Source: Porticoccus sp. | GTDB lineage: Bacteria; Pseudomonadota; Gammaproteobacteria; Pseudomonadales; Porticoccaceae | Direction: 5' to 3' | Assembly (NCBI GenBank): GCA_011049795.1 | Contig: DRHD01000039.1 | Location: 1-6,638, forward strand | Length of the DNA: 6,638 bases | Shown: positions 1-5,302 of the stretch, piece after piece | How the letters are laid out: every line of letters starts with the position of its first letter | How positions within the stretch are numbered: the first letter of the stretch is position 1 | Program-made: the position numbers and the translations under genes | Notes under the pieces: model-generated | Told to the model about the DNA's origin: nothing | The model's input: only the letters and a program-made list of their open reading frames with translations | Database searches by the model: none

Positions 1-1
1 C

Positions 2-271
2 AGCTGTACCGTTAAAACGGTAACAGACGGCATTGCTGCTGAAGAGTTCTGGCCAAAAATGGTTGAAGGCCGTCAACATCCTCCAGAGAAGTTGGAGATA
101 AAGGATTTGATTGCCGTGTGGCGCGGTCAAAAAGAAGATCAATACGCCAACAATGCCATTACCGGCACTCTCGCCGTTGCTCTGAGATTACTCAATAAAG
201 CCGATACCCAGCAACAGGCTTTGGCACTCGCTCAACAATACTGGCAAGATCGTAATCAAGACCGACTATAA
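2..271 (+). CDS. C-terminal fragment of a TrpD2/YbiB-like glycosyl transferase family protein (5' end outside the window)
   Basis: The reading frame is open from the left edge (base 2) to TAA at 269-271, so only about the last 89 residues are present; ATG 59 is internal, not a start. The visible part has a stretch ending KMVEGRQHPPEK, then DLIAVWRGQK, then an alanine/leucine-rich helix (NAITGTLAVALRLLNKA) and a final helix ALALAQQYWQDR. This resembles the C-terminal end of anthranilate-phosphoribosyltransferase-like proteins, in which late helices of the alpha/beta domain carry an 'N-A---A-AL-L' pattern. Within that superfamily the TrpD2/YbiB branch is a nucleic-acid binder and not a tryptophan biosynthesis enzyme. 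The active-site glycine loops lie outside the window, so TrpD and TrpD2 cannot be told apart by motif; the lack of trp genes nearby and the divergent tail favour TrpD2-like. The gene converges on galE with a 31-base gap. Confidence 0.5.
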   Translation, partial: SCTVKTVTDGIAAEEFWPKMVEGRQHPPEKLEIKDLIAVWRGQKEDQYANNAITGTLAVALRLLNKADTQQQALALAQQYWQDRNQDRL

Positions 272-302
272 GCCGCTTGTAGCCCGAACTGCCTACGAAG
301 GT
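272..302. other. Convergent intergenic gap with an imperfect inverted repeat
   Basis: The short gap between the two convergent stop codons contains CTTGTAG (276-282) and CTACGAAG (293-300), which pair except for one bulged G. This could be a weak bidirectional terminator, but neither side has a proper T tract, so the assignment is tentative. Confidence 0.2.
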
Positions 303-1319
303 TTAACTCTCTTTGTATCCCGAGGGATTCTGACTCTGCCACCGCCAACTATCACGGGTCATGTCTTCAATACCCAGCTTCGCCGACCAATTTAATTCTT
401 GCGCCGCAAACGCCGGATCAGCATAGCAACTGGCGACATCGCCGGGACGACGATCCACTAAATTGTATGGCACTTGTTTATTCGAGGCCTTCTCAAACGC
501 AGCCACCACTTCCAATACTGAATAGCCTTGGCCAGTACCAAGATTGTAAGCTACCGCACCAGGGTTTTCGGCTAGCTTTTCTAAAGCTTTCAGATGCCCC
601 AGGGCTAAATCCACCACGTGAATATAATCCCGGACACCGGTGCCATCAACCGTCGCATAATCACTACCAAATACCGCCAAAGCGTCCAACTTACCGACAG
701 CAACCTGGGTGATATAGGGCATCAAATTATTCGGAATACCGTTCGGGTCTTCACCAATCCGGCCACTCTCATGGGCACCCGCAGGATTGAAATAACGCAA
801 CAAAATCGTATTCCAGCGAGTGTCAGACACATTCAAATCGCGAAGAATTTCTTCAACCATCAATTTTGAACGACCATAGGGGTTAGTGGCCGACAGGGGA
901 AAGCTCTCATTGATGGGCACGGTAGCCGGATCGCCATAGACCGTTGCCGAGGAACTAAATACTAAATTGAAGACCTCATGCTTGGTCATCACATCACATA
1001 ACACCAAGGTGCCATAAACATTATTCTTATAATAACGTGAAGGCTGGGCAACTGACTCACCCACCGCCTTTAAACCAGCAAAATGAATCACCGCATCAAT
1101 TTTATGCCGGCTAAAGACTTGGTCTAAACCTTTACTATCGCAGATATCCAGCTGAAAAAAATCGACTCCGCGGCCCGCAATCTCTTCAACCCGTCGCAAA
1201 GCCTCTGGATGACTATTAGACAGATTATCAACCACCACTACCTCATAGCCTGCAGCCAATAATTCAACACAGGTATGACTGCCTATGTAACCCGCACCGC
1301 CGGTAACTAATACTTTCAT
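303..1319 (-). CDS. galE: UDP-glucose 4-epimerase GalE
   Basis: Cytosolic short-chain dehydrogenase/reductase that interconverts UDP-glucose and UDP-galactose with tightly bound NAD (Leloir pathway; supplies sugars for LPS and exopolysaccharide). The N-terminal Rossmann motif is GGAGYIGSH (residues 7-15). Catalytic residues are visible: the SSSATVYG segment with Ser123 and the YGRSK motif with Tyr148 and Lys152, matching E. coli Ser124, Tyr149 and Lys153 with a one-residue offset. RYFNPAGAH and [12 protein letters not shown] are further family signatures. Length is 338 residues, the same as E. coli GalE. The residue aligned with E. coli Tyr299 is Cys298 (DVASCYADP), as in human GALE, which suggests that UDP-GlcNAc/GalNAc may also be accepted (inference). 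The ATG start has a GGAAGAG Shine-Dalgarno 5 bases upstream. The gene stands alone on the minus strand and diverges from trmA. Confidence 0.97.
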   Translation of the reverse strand: MKVLVTGGAGYIGSHTCVELLAAGYEVVVVDNLSNSHPEALRRVEEIAGRGVDFFQLDICDSKGLDQVFSRHKIDAVIHFAGLKAVGESVAQPSRYYKNNVYGTLVLCDVMTKHEVFNLVFSSSATVYGDPATVPINESFPLSATNPYGRSKLMVEEILRDLNVSDTRWNTILLRYFNPAGAHESGRIGEDPNGIPNNLMPYITQVAVGKLDALAVFGSDYATVDGTGVRDYIHVVDLALGHLKALEKLAENPGAVAYNLGTGQGYSVLEVVAAFEKASNKQVPYNLVDRRPGDVASCYADPAFAAQELNWSAKLGIEDMTRDSWRWQSQNPSGYKES

Positions 1320-1351
1320 GCTGACTCTTCCACTCTATTGTTATTACTGCG

Positions 1352-1380
1352 ATTGTAACGAAAACAGCGCCGTAATTCAT
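1352..1380 (-). promoter_or_regulatory. Candidate galE promoter
   Basis: On the minus strand, TACAAT (plus coordinates 1352-1357) can serve as a -10 box, 17 bases downstream of ATGAAT (1375-1380), a weak -35 with three matches to TTGACA. It lies about 33 bases upstream of the galE ATG. The -35 falls within the inverted repeat at 1371-1384. This was found by eye only. Confidence 0.35.
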
Positions 1381-1384
1381 TACG
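1371..1384. promoter_or_regulatory. Perfect 6-base inverted repeat between galE and trmA; possible operator
   Basis: CGTAAT-TC-ATTACG is a perfect 6+6 inverted repeat with a two-base centre. It covers the candidate galE -35 (1375-1380) and the start of the candidate trmA -35 (1381-1386), where one bound protein could affect both directions. No regulator family is recognised from the motif, and a chance palindrome in AT-rich promoter DNA is possible. Confidence 0.3.
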
Positions 1385-1416
1385 CAACGGAGGGAAAATT
1401 CACTATAATGCGCACC
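1381..1416 (+). promoter_or_regulatory. Candidate trmA promoter with rRNA-P1-like -10/discriminator
   Basis: A perfect -10 hexamer TATAAT lies at 1404-1409, followed by the GC-rich discriminator GCGCACC (1410-1416). The only -35 at 17-base spacing is the weak TACGCA (1381-1386). Transcription would begin near 1416-1418, leaving a leader of about 25 bases. TATAATGCGC is the same core as E. coli rRNA P1 promoters, and E. coli trmA is known to have a promoter sharing features with that family, with growth-rate and stringent control. The same control here is inferred. Confidence 0.6.
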
Positions 1417-1442
1417 CTGATAACGACCTGACCAGCCATACT

Positions 1443-2546
1443 ATGCCATTAAGTAATGTCGACCCCGCCCAATATCAACAATTGCTCGATGATAAAGCAA
1501 AGCGCATCACAGCGCAGTTCAGTGAATTTGAACCGCCAGTATTAGACGTATTCGATTCCCCGGTACTACATTTTCGGGTCAGGGCCGAATTTAAAATCTG
1601 GCACGAGGGGGACGACTCTTTCTATGCCATGTTTAATAAAGAGCAGCCCAAGCAACCGGTACGCATCGATCACTTTCCTATCGGCGCAGAAATCATTAAT
1701 CGGGTGATGGTTGAATTACTGTCTGCCATTAAGGGCTCAAGCCTATTACGCCATAGGCTGTTCCAAATTGAATTCCTTAGCACCTTAAGTCAGCAGGTAC
1801 TGGTCTCTTTGATTTACCACAAACCGCTGGATGATTCATGGTTACAATTGGCCGAGCAGCTACAACAACAGCTGGGCATCCACATTATTGGTCGTAGTAA
1901 AAAACAACGCCTAGTCTTAAATCAGGATTATGTGACGGAAACCCTAACCGTTAACGAGCGGGAATATCATTTTCAACAGGTAGAAAACAGCTTCACCCAA
2001 CCCAACGCCTGCGTTAACCAAAAAATGTTGAGTTGGGCTGCGAATAACGCCAAACACTTAACTGGCGATTTGGTCGAACTCTACTGCGGCAATGGTAATT
2101 TCACCTGCGTATTGGCACAACATTTTGACAAGGTGTTAGCCACAGAGATTTCCAAAACCTCCGTTAAATCCGCCAACTACAACTTTGACCTCAATGGGAT
2201 TGAAAACATTAAAATCGCACGCATGTCGAGCGAAGACTTTTCCAGCGCACTGGCGGGAGCAAGAGCGTTTCGTCGACTCAAGGATATCGATCTAAATAGC
2301 TATAACTTCAGTACCGTTTTGGTCGACCCGCCCCGAGCTGGTCTCGACAAGTTAACGGAAGATCTTATTACCCGCTTTGATAATATTCTATATATCTCCT
2401 GCAACCCCAATACACTGCACAAAAACCTTCAACACATCTGCAAAACACACGAGATCAAAAAATTCGCCATCTTTGATCAGTTCCCCTATACCGATCATAT
2501 CGAATGTGGTGTTATGCTTAGCCGACGCCAACCAAGGAGCCAGTAA
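1443..2546 (+). CDS. trmA: tRNA (uracil-54-C5)-methyltransferase TrmA
   Basis: Makes 5-methyluridine (ribothymidine) at position 54 in the T loop of tRNAs, using S-adenosylmethionine, in the cytosol. The protein has 367 residues against 366 in E. coli. The N-terminal half (about 1-180) is the RNA-recognition part, with RVRAEFKIW at 45-53. The C-terminal Rossmann methyltransferase domain has the SAM-binding motif ELYCGNGNF (212-220), DPPRAG (295-300) and YISCNP with nucleophile Cys320 (E. coli Cys324). Glu354 in DHIECGVML matches the E. coli general base Glu358, and FTQPN at 184-188 fits the conserved Gln190 region. No Fe-S cysteine cluster or TRAM domain is present, which separates it from RlmC and RlmD. 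The ATG has almost no Shine-Dalgarno, so initiation from the short leader may be inefficient. Its stop overlaps the phhB start. Confidence 0.96.
   Translation: MPLSNVDPAQYQQLLDDKAKRITAQFSEFEPPVLDVFDSPVLHFRVRAEFKIWHEGDDSFYAMFNKEQPKQPVRIDHFPIGAEIINRVMVELLSAIKGSSLLRHRLFQIEFLSTLSQQVLVSLIYHKPLDDSWLQLAEQLQQQLGIHIIGRSKKQRLVLNQDYVTETLTVNEREYHFQQVENSFTQPNACVNQKMLSWAANNAKHLTGDLVELYCGNGNFTCVLAQHFDKVLATEISKTSVKSANYNFDLNGIENIKIARMSSEDFSSALAGARAFRRLKDIDLNSYNFSTVLVDPPRAGLDKLTEDLITRFDNILYISCNPNTLHKNLQHICKTHEIKKFAIFDQFPYTDHIECGVMLSRRQPRSQ
2534..2539 (+). promoter_or_regulatory. Strong ribosome binding site of phhB inside trmA
   Basis: AAGGAG lies within the last codons of trmA, six bases before the ATG at 2546. 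With the TAATG stop/start overlap it fixes the phhB start and points to translational coupling. Confidence 0.75.
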
Positions 2547-2836
2547 TGAGCGAGCACAGAGCACTGAGTGAAACTGAAATTTTGGAAAAACTGGGCGAAA
2601 ATTCACAGTGGGCCTTTAAGGATAACAAACTTTACCGACGACTCATGTTTGAAGATTTCGTCCATGCCTTTGGTTTTTTATCACAAATTGCGCTAGTAGC
2701 TGAAAAAATGGATCATCACCCCGAATGGGCTAACGTCTATCGTACCGTCGATATATATCTCACCACTCATGATGTCGGCGGCGTTAGTGAAAAGGACTTT
2801 GCATTGCTGGATAAAATTGAGCATTTGATAGGTTAA
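2546..2836 (+). CDS. phhB: Pterin-4a-carbinolamine dehydratase (4a-hydroxytetrahydrobiopterin dehydratase)
   Basis: Dehydrates 4a-hydroxy-tetrahydropterin to quinonoid dihydropterin, recycling the cofactor of aromatic amino-acid hydroxylases. The 96 residues are the usual length for this single-domain family. The signature is intact: EKMDHHPEW (53-61) with the catalytic pair His57-His58, then NVYRTVDIYLTTH with the third histidine His75, then the glycine turn GG (78-79) and the acidic Asp84. No phenylalanine hydroxylase (phhA) lies in the window, so the pterin substrate here is unknown; stand-alone members have also been linked to other pterin/molybdopterin metabolism. The ATG overlaps the trmA TAA by one base, so the two are surely cotranscribed although no metabolic link between them is evident. 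The symbol phhB is used for the family. Confidence 0.93.
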   Translation: MSEHRALSETEILEKLGENSQWAFKDNKLYRRLMFEDFVHAFGFLSQIALVAEKMDHHPEWANVYRTVDIYLTTHDVGGVSEKDFALLDKIEHLIG

Positions 2837-2870
2837 AACGTGAGGATTAGCTGTAGCTGCGCTAGCTTGT

Positions 2871-2898
2871 AACATAGTTTGGTTGCACCAGTGTTTTT
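2871..2898 (+). terminator. Weak intrinsic terminator candidate after phhB
   Basis: TTGGT-TGC-ACCAG (2879-2891) forms a short stem (one G.U pair). AACA (2871-2874) and TGTT (2892-2895) can extend it past a four-base bulge, and a run of five T follows at 2894-2898. It lies 35 bases after the phhB stop. The stem is AT-rich for a strong terminator. Confidence 0.4.
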
Positions 2899-3044
2899 AT
2901 GCTAGGTCTTTTCTGTAGCCCGCAAACCCAATCTGACATAATTAAACATTAAGGCCAAATCAATCGTACAAACCGCACTTAATTAGAAAGCAGACTACTT
3001 ATCGTTTATGCCGGTTTAACACCCCAGTTTCGGACATAAATATA

Positions 3045-3060
3045 CCCCGTCAAGACGAGG
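3045..3060 (-). terminator. Hairpin downstream of the membrane-protein gene
   Basis: On the minus strand CCTCGT-CTTG-ACGGGG forms a six-pair stem (one G.U) with a stable CUUG tetraloop. It lies about 100 bases after the stop of the minus-strand gene. The sequence after it (TATATTTATG) is A/T-rich but not a proper T run, so it may only protect or slow the transcript. Confidence 0.25.
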
Positions 3061-3156
3061 CTATTAGTTCGGCCTAGTGCAAACAACAGCCGCTCAGAGC
3101 GTAGCAATTAATAAAAAGGGGAATCTTGATCTTATGGTTGAAAATAAATTTCGGCG

Positions 3157-3918
3157 TTAAGCCTCCTGCGTTAGTACTCCATCCTTGTAATTAGCATTCT
3201 TAATCATGTCTAAAGCAACAATAACGGCCGCCAGACCTATAAACATCTCAAACACCGGCCCAACATTAAACAAGGCAACATCGATAAAAACAAAAAACAC
3301 TCCATGAATAATGAAAAAAACCATAAACCCGATTGATGGTACCGGCATATCCTTGAATAGAGCATGGTTACCCAAGCTCGTCTTCAATTTTATCAACGGA
3401 AGAAACACCCAGATAAAGGCAAGTACTAAGTAAAATAACGGCGTAAGAATATAGCCAAAGTTATCAAGGTACGGATAAAAAGCGCTCTCTTCACTCAAGT
3501 CTAAAATCTTTGACAAATTAACATTGTGAATATTAGTCTCTTGCTGGGCATTAATCTGTACAATCCCCAAGTCATGAGAATAGTCAAACAAATGATCCCC
3601 CCAACTAATTTCCTCACCAAATGCAAACACACTTAAAATAAAAAACAACAAAAACCATAGCTTATGTAGACCAGAAAGGTTCTTCTTCACACTAACACGG
3701 TTCAGGAAAAAGAACAGAATAGCAGCGAAAAACCAGGCTACTGCAGAAAAAATCTCAAAAAAAGAATCCTCTGCATTAGTCAGCATCTGCTCATTAACCA
3801 GCCAGTCCATAGCTTCTCCTGATAGCAACTTATAATGCGCCAGAAAACATAGTATATAAACAGCAACAATATATAAAATGGACAATCTCAAGTAATTCTT
3901 TGTCAGTAAAAAATTCAA
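3157..3918 (-). CDS. Uncharacterised six-helix membrane protein with GEEISWG / ETNIHN signature
   Basis: The 253-residue protein has hydrophobic segments at about 10-28, 54-72, 87-100, 155-175, 194-216 and 221-238. Its notable feature is polar residues at or near the membrane: AED at 49-51 with Glu55 at the start of helix 2, GEEISWGDH (101-109) at the end of helix 3, QQETNIHN (125-132) in the following loop, and Glu224 in the last helix. I recall the GEE-SW and E-N-HN pattern from bacterial membrane proteins of unknown function; a metal site or membrane-embedded enzyme is only an inference. The start is TTG: AGAGG lies six bases upstream and an in-frame TAG at 3928-3930 excludes anything longer, while the next ATG (residue 37) would remove helix 1. 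GC in three sampled 60-base blocks is about 33%, against about 50% in neighbours, hinting at transfer. Confidence 0.8.
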   Translation of the reverse strand: MNFLLTKNYLRLSILYIVAVYILCFLAHYKLLSGEAMDWLVNEQMLTNAEDSFFEIFSAVAWFFAAILFFFLNRVSVKKNLSGLHKLWFLLFFILSVFAFGEEISWGDHLFDYSHDLGIVQINAQQETNIHNVNLSKILDLSEESAFYPYLDNFGYILTPLFYLVLAFIWVFLPLIKLKTSLGNHALFKDMPVPSIGFMVFFIIHGVFFVFIDVALFNVGPVFEMFIGLAAVIVALDMIKNANYKDGVLTQEA

Positions 3919-3924
3919 ACTACG

Positions 3925-3929
3925 CCTCT
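3925..3929 (-). promoter_or_regulatory. Ribosome binding site supporting a TTG start
   Basis: On the minus strand AGAGG lies six bases before TTG at 3916-3918. The in-frame TAG at 3928-3930 leaves TTG as the only start that keeps the first membrane helix. Confidence 0.65.
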
Positions 3930-3944
3930 ATGGACACTGTTTAC

Positions 3945-3982
3945 AATAAAAGAGTATAGGCGAAGAGATAATTCTAGCCTAT
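3945..3982 (-). terminator. Terminator candidate after the small anchored-protein gene
   Basis: On the minus strand ATAGGC (3977-3982) pairs with GCCTAT (3956-3961) across a 15-base loop that can form an inner AGA/TCT stem. The U-rich stretch TCTTTTATT (3945-3953) follows. It lies about 40 bases after the stop at 4020 and would end the dUTPase/nuclease/anchored-protein transcript before the next minus-strand gene. Confidence 0.45.
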
Positions 3983-4019
3983 GCCTGTACCACCCTTAGT
4001 AGCGGACCAACTTATTGAT

Positions 4020-4394
4020 TTATTGCCCTACTGAATCACTAATAATAAAACGATTATTAGGATGAATTTCCAATCGCTGTTGATCGCTCTTCAATAGCTG
4101 AACATCCTGTTCGATAAAGGTATCAATCCTGTTACCATCGATCAATACCTCGAATTTTAAATCACCTTCGGACTTAAGGATGGCGACAAGGGTACTGGAG
4201 TCACCGGGGGCTAACTGCTCAAACTTCAATTCTTTAGCCATTGCCGAACCAAAAAGACGCACATAGTCAACAGGTTTTTCTGCACTATTAATCACCTCTA
4301 ACTGGTAGATCGTGTTTTGCTGTAAACGCCAAATCAAAAAGACGGTAGCAAGCACCAACGATAAAACCACCAGACTCCAGAATTTTTTTAGCAT
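4020..4394 (-). CDS. Small membrane-anchored protein of unknown function
   Basis: Not recognised. The 124-residue product starts MLKKFW and has one hydrophobic helix at about 6-22 (LVVLSLVLATVFLIW), which with the preceding lysines predicts an inner-membrane anchor and a periplasmic domain. The remaining 100 residues alternate hydrophobic and polar residues (YQLEVINSAEKPVDYVRL, LKFEVLIDG, RLEIHPNNRF), suggesting a small beta-sandwich. No cysteine or lipobox is present. The ATG lies 14 bases after the stop of the nuclease-like gene, but no convincing Shine-Dalgarno precedes it, so translation may depend on coupling to the upstream gene. It is the last gene of the probable three-gene transcript and is followed by a hairpin. 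Any functional link to its two partners is unproven. Confidence 0.7.
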   Translation of the reverse strand: MLKKFWSLVVLSLVLATVFLIWRLQQNTIYQLEVINSAEKPVDYVRLFGSAMAKELKFEQLAPGDSSTLVAILKSEGDLKFEVLIDGNRIDTFIEQDVQLLKSDQQRLEIHPNNRFIISDSVGQ

Positions 4395-4408
4395 TTCATA
4401 TTCATCAA

Positions 4409-5281
4409 TTAATAGACCCGGACACCCTGTTTACGAAACTGCCGGGTTAACACCTCGTCCAGTTGATTTAAATCTTCTTTCTCTATATCGATTACAGCAA
4501 AACCCAGCTGCTGATAAATATCTTTTCGCTTCATTCTTTGCGCCAAACCTGAACTGTCGTGATCATCCCAGCATTCAATATAAAGTTGTTGTCCCGGCAA
4601 ATAAAAATCAGCAAACAAGTCTTCATCCACCGGTAAACGGCGCTGACAAGCATGAGCTAATCCCGCCATGTATAACCAATGGCAAATCTGTAGCTGCGCT
4701 TTACTGCCATGCTGATGACCATCAACACTCTGGTACTGACTTTGCCCGGCAAATAAATCGTCGCCGCTTGATGCGCCCTCGGAATAGATTTCAGCGGAAA
4801 ACAATAACTGTTTATTGAGTACCGACTCCGCTTGGATGTCTTGCGGCCACACCACGTAGAACGTACCACTACTATCATTTTCTAGCTGGATGCCGCCGCG
4901 CTGCTCACCCAAGGACGTTAATTCCCAGCCCTGAAAACCATGTTTGATCCAGCCTAACTCAGCCAGAACCCGGTTCACTTCCCGGGTATTTAAGCCACTG
5001 GTTTTACCAATAGCAGTGGCTGAGATATGACGGTTATCTTCCAACGCTTGCAGCAGCGGGTGTTGGGCTAATTCTTCCGGCCAAACAATGTAACGGCCAT
5101 AACGCTTGCTATGAACGTATTCACCCCCTTCAAATTCACCCTTAGCACTTAGCGCCCAGCCTTCGTCCAGCTTGCGAATCCAGCCATAATCTTTGAAGGT
5201 ACTGAATAATTGCTGAACAGGCACTTCCAGCACTTTAGCTAAAGCGCTGGTAGAGATTTTTTGTGGTGACTTATCTTCCAT
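4409..5281 (-). CDS. Protein with duplicated winged-helix-like repeats fused to a PD-(D/E)XK-like nuclease domain
   Basis: The 290-residue cytosolic protein appears to have three parts. Residues 9-71 and 86-149 are two copies of one repeat: both begin IS-(S/T)A with a helix-turn-helix-like pair, continue to GWI and GW-L, reach GE--GG and finish at VWP. A Ser/Gly/Gln/His-rich linker (about 165-192) follows. The C-terminal part (193-290) matches the pattern of PD-(D/E)XK nuclease domains found at the ends of some UvrD-type helicases: helix SKAQLQICHWLYMAGL, then ADFYLPG with Asp225, LYIECW with Glu236, then RMKRKDIYQQLG with Lys251/Lys253 and a strand VIDIEKEDL. The lysine usually two residues after the Glu is Trp238, so catalysis would need the later lysine; Gln196 stands where a helix Glu is usual. 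Spacing to the dUTPase is 21 bases; AGGAAG lies 13 bases before the ATG, unusually far. Function unknown; DNA binding and cleavage are inferred. Confidence 0.75.
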   Translation of the reverse strand: MEDKSPQKISTSALAKVLEVPVQQLFSTFKDYGWIRKLDEGWALSAKGEFEGGEYVHSKRYGRYIVWPEELAQHPLLQALEDNRHISATAIGKTSGLNTREVNRVLAELGWIKHGFQGWELTSLGEQRGGIQLENDSSGTFYVVWPQDIQAESVLNKQLLFSAEIYSEGASSGDDLFAGQSQYQSVDGHQHGSKAQLQICHWLYMAGLAHACQRRLPVDEDLFADFYLPGQQLYIECWDDHDSSGLAQRMKRKDIYQQLGFAVIDIEKEDLNQLDEVLTRQFRKQGVRVY

Positions 5282-5302
5282 GGTTAGCGACTAGCTTCCT
5301 AT

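Larger units (their letters stand above)
2837..3156. other. 320-base non-coding stretch between phhB and the membrane-protein gene
   Basis: No open frame of more than about 17 codons with a ribosome site was found in it. It is the convergent 3' side of both neighbours and holds a terminator candidate after phhB (2871-2898), a hairpin at 3045-3060, a tiny hairpin CGCT-CAG-AGCG at 3091-3101, and one arm of a long-range imperfect inverted repeat (3014-3023 with 3153-3162). No tRNA or insertion-sequence end was recognised. Confidence 0.5.

Noticed and set aside
281..287. TAGCCCG, seen near 281 and again near 2918, as a possible dispersed repeat
   Set aside because: Seven bases only, with different flanks; no extended repeat could be aligned.
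467..869. Two plus-strand open frames of 81 and 83 codons inside galE
   Set aside because: They lie antisense to an unbroken, motif-complete galE and have no recognisable product.
2377..2606. Open frames on both strands across the trmA/phhB junction
   Set aside because: Out-of-frame shadows of two conserved genes whose own motifs run through this region.
2693..2875. 60-codon minus-strand frame opposite phhB
   Set aside because: Antisense to the catalytic histidine region of phhB and without a ribosome site.
3133..3160. Tiny plus-strand frame ATG GTT GAA ... TAA preceded by AAGGGG
   Set aside because: Only eight codons, with the purine-rich site about 15 bases away; it runs into the 3' end of the convergent gene.
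4312..4818. 168-codon open frame on the plus strand across the small anchored-protein and nuclease-like genes
   Set aside because: It lies opposite two well-supported minus-strand genes, has low-complexity unfamiliar composition and no ribosome site; it is an antisense shadow.
4657..4878. 73-codon minus-strand frame within the nuclease-like gene
   Set aside because: Same strand but a different frame, fully inside the real gene; no family features.
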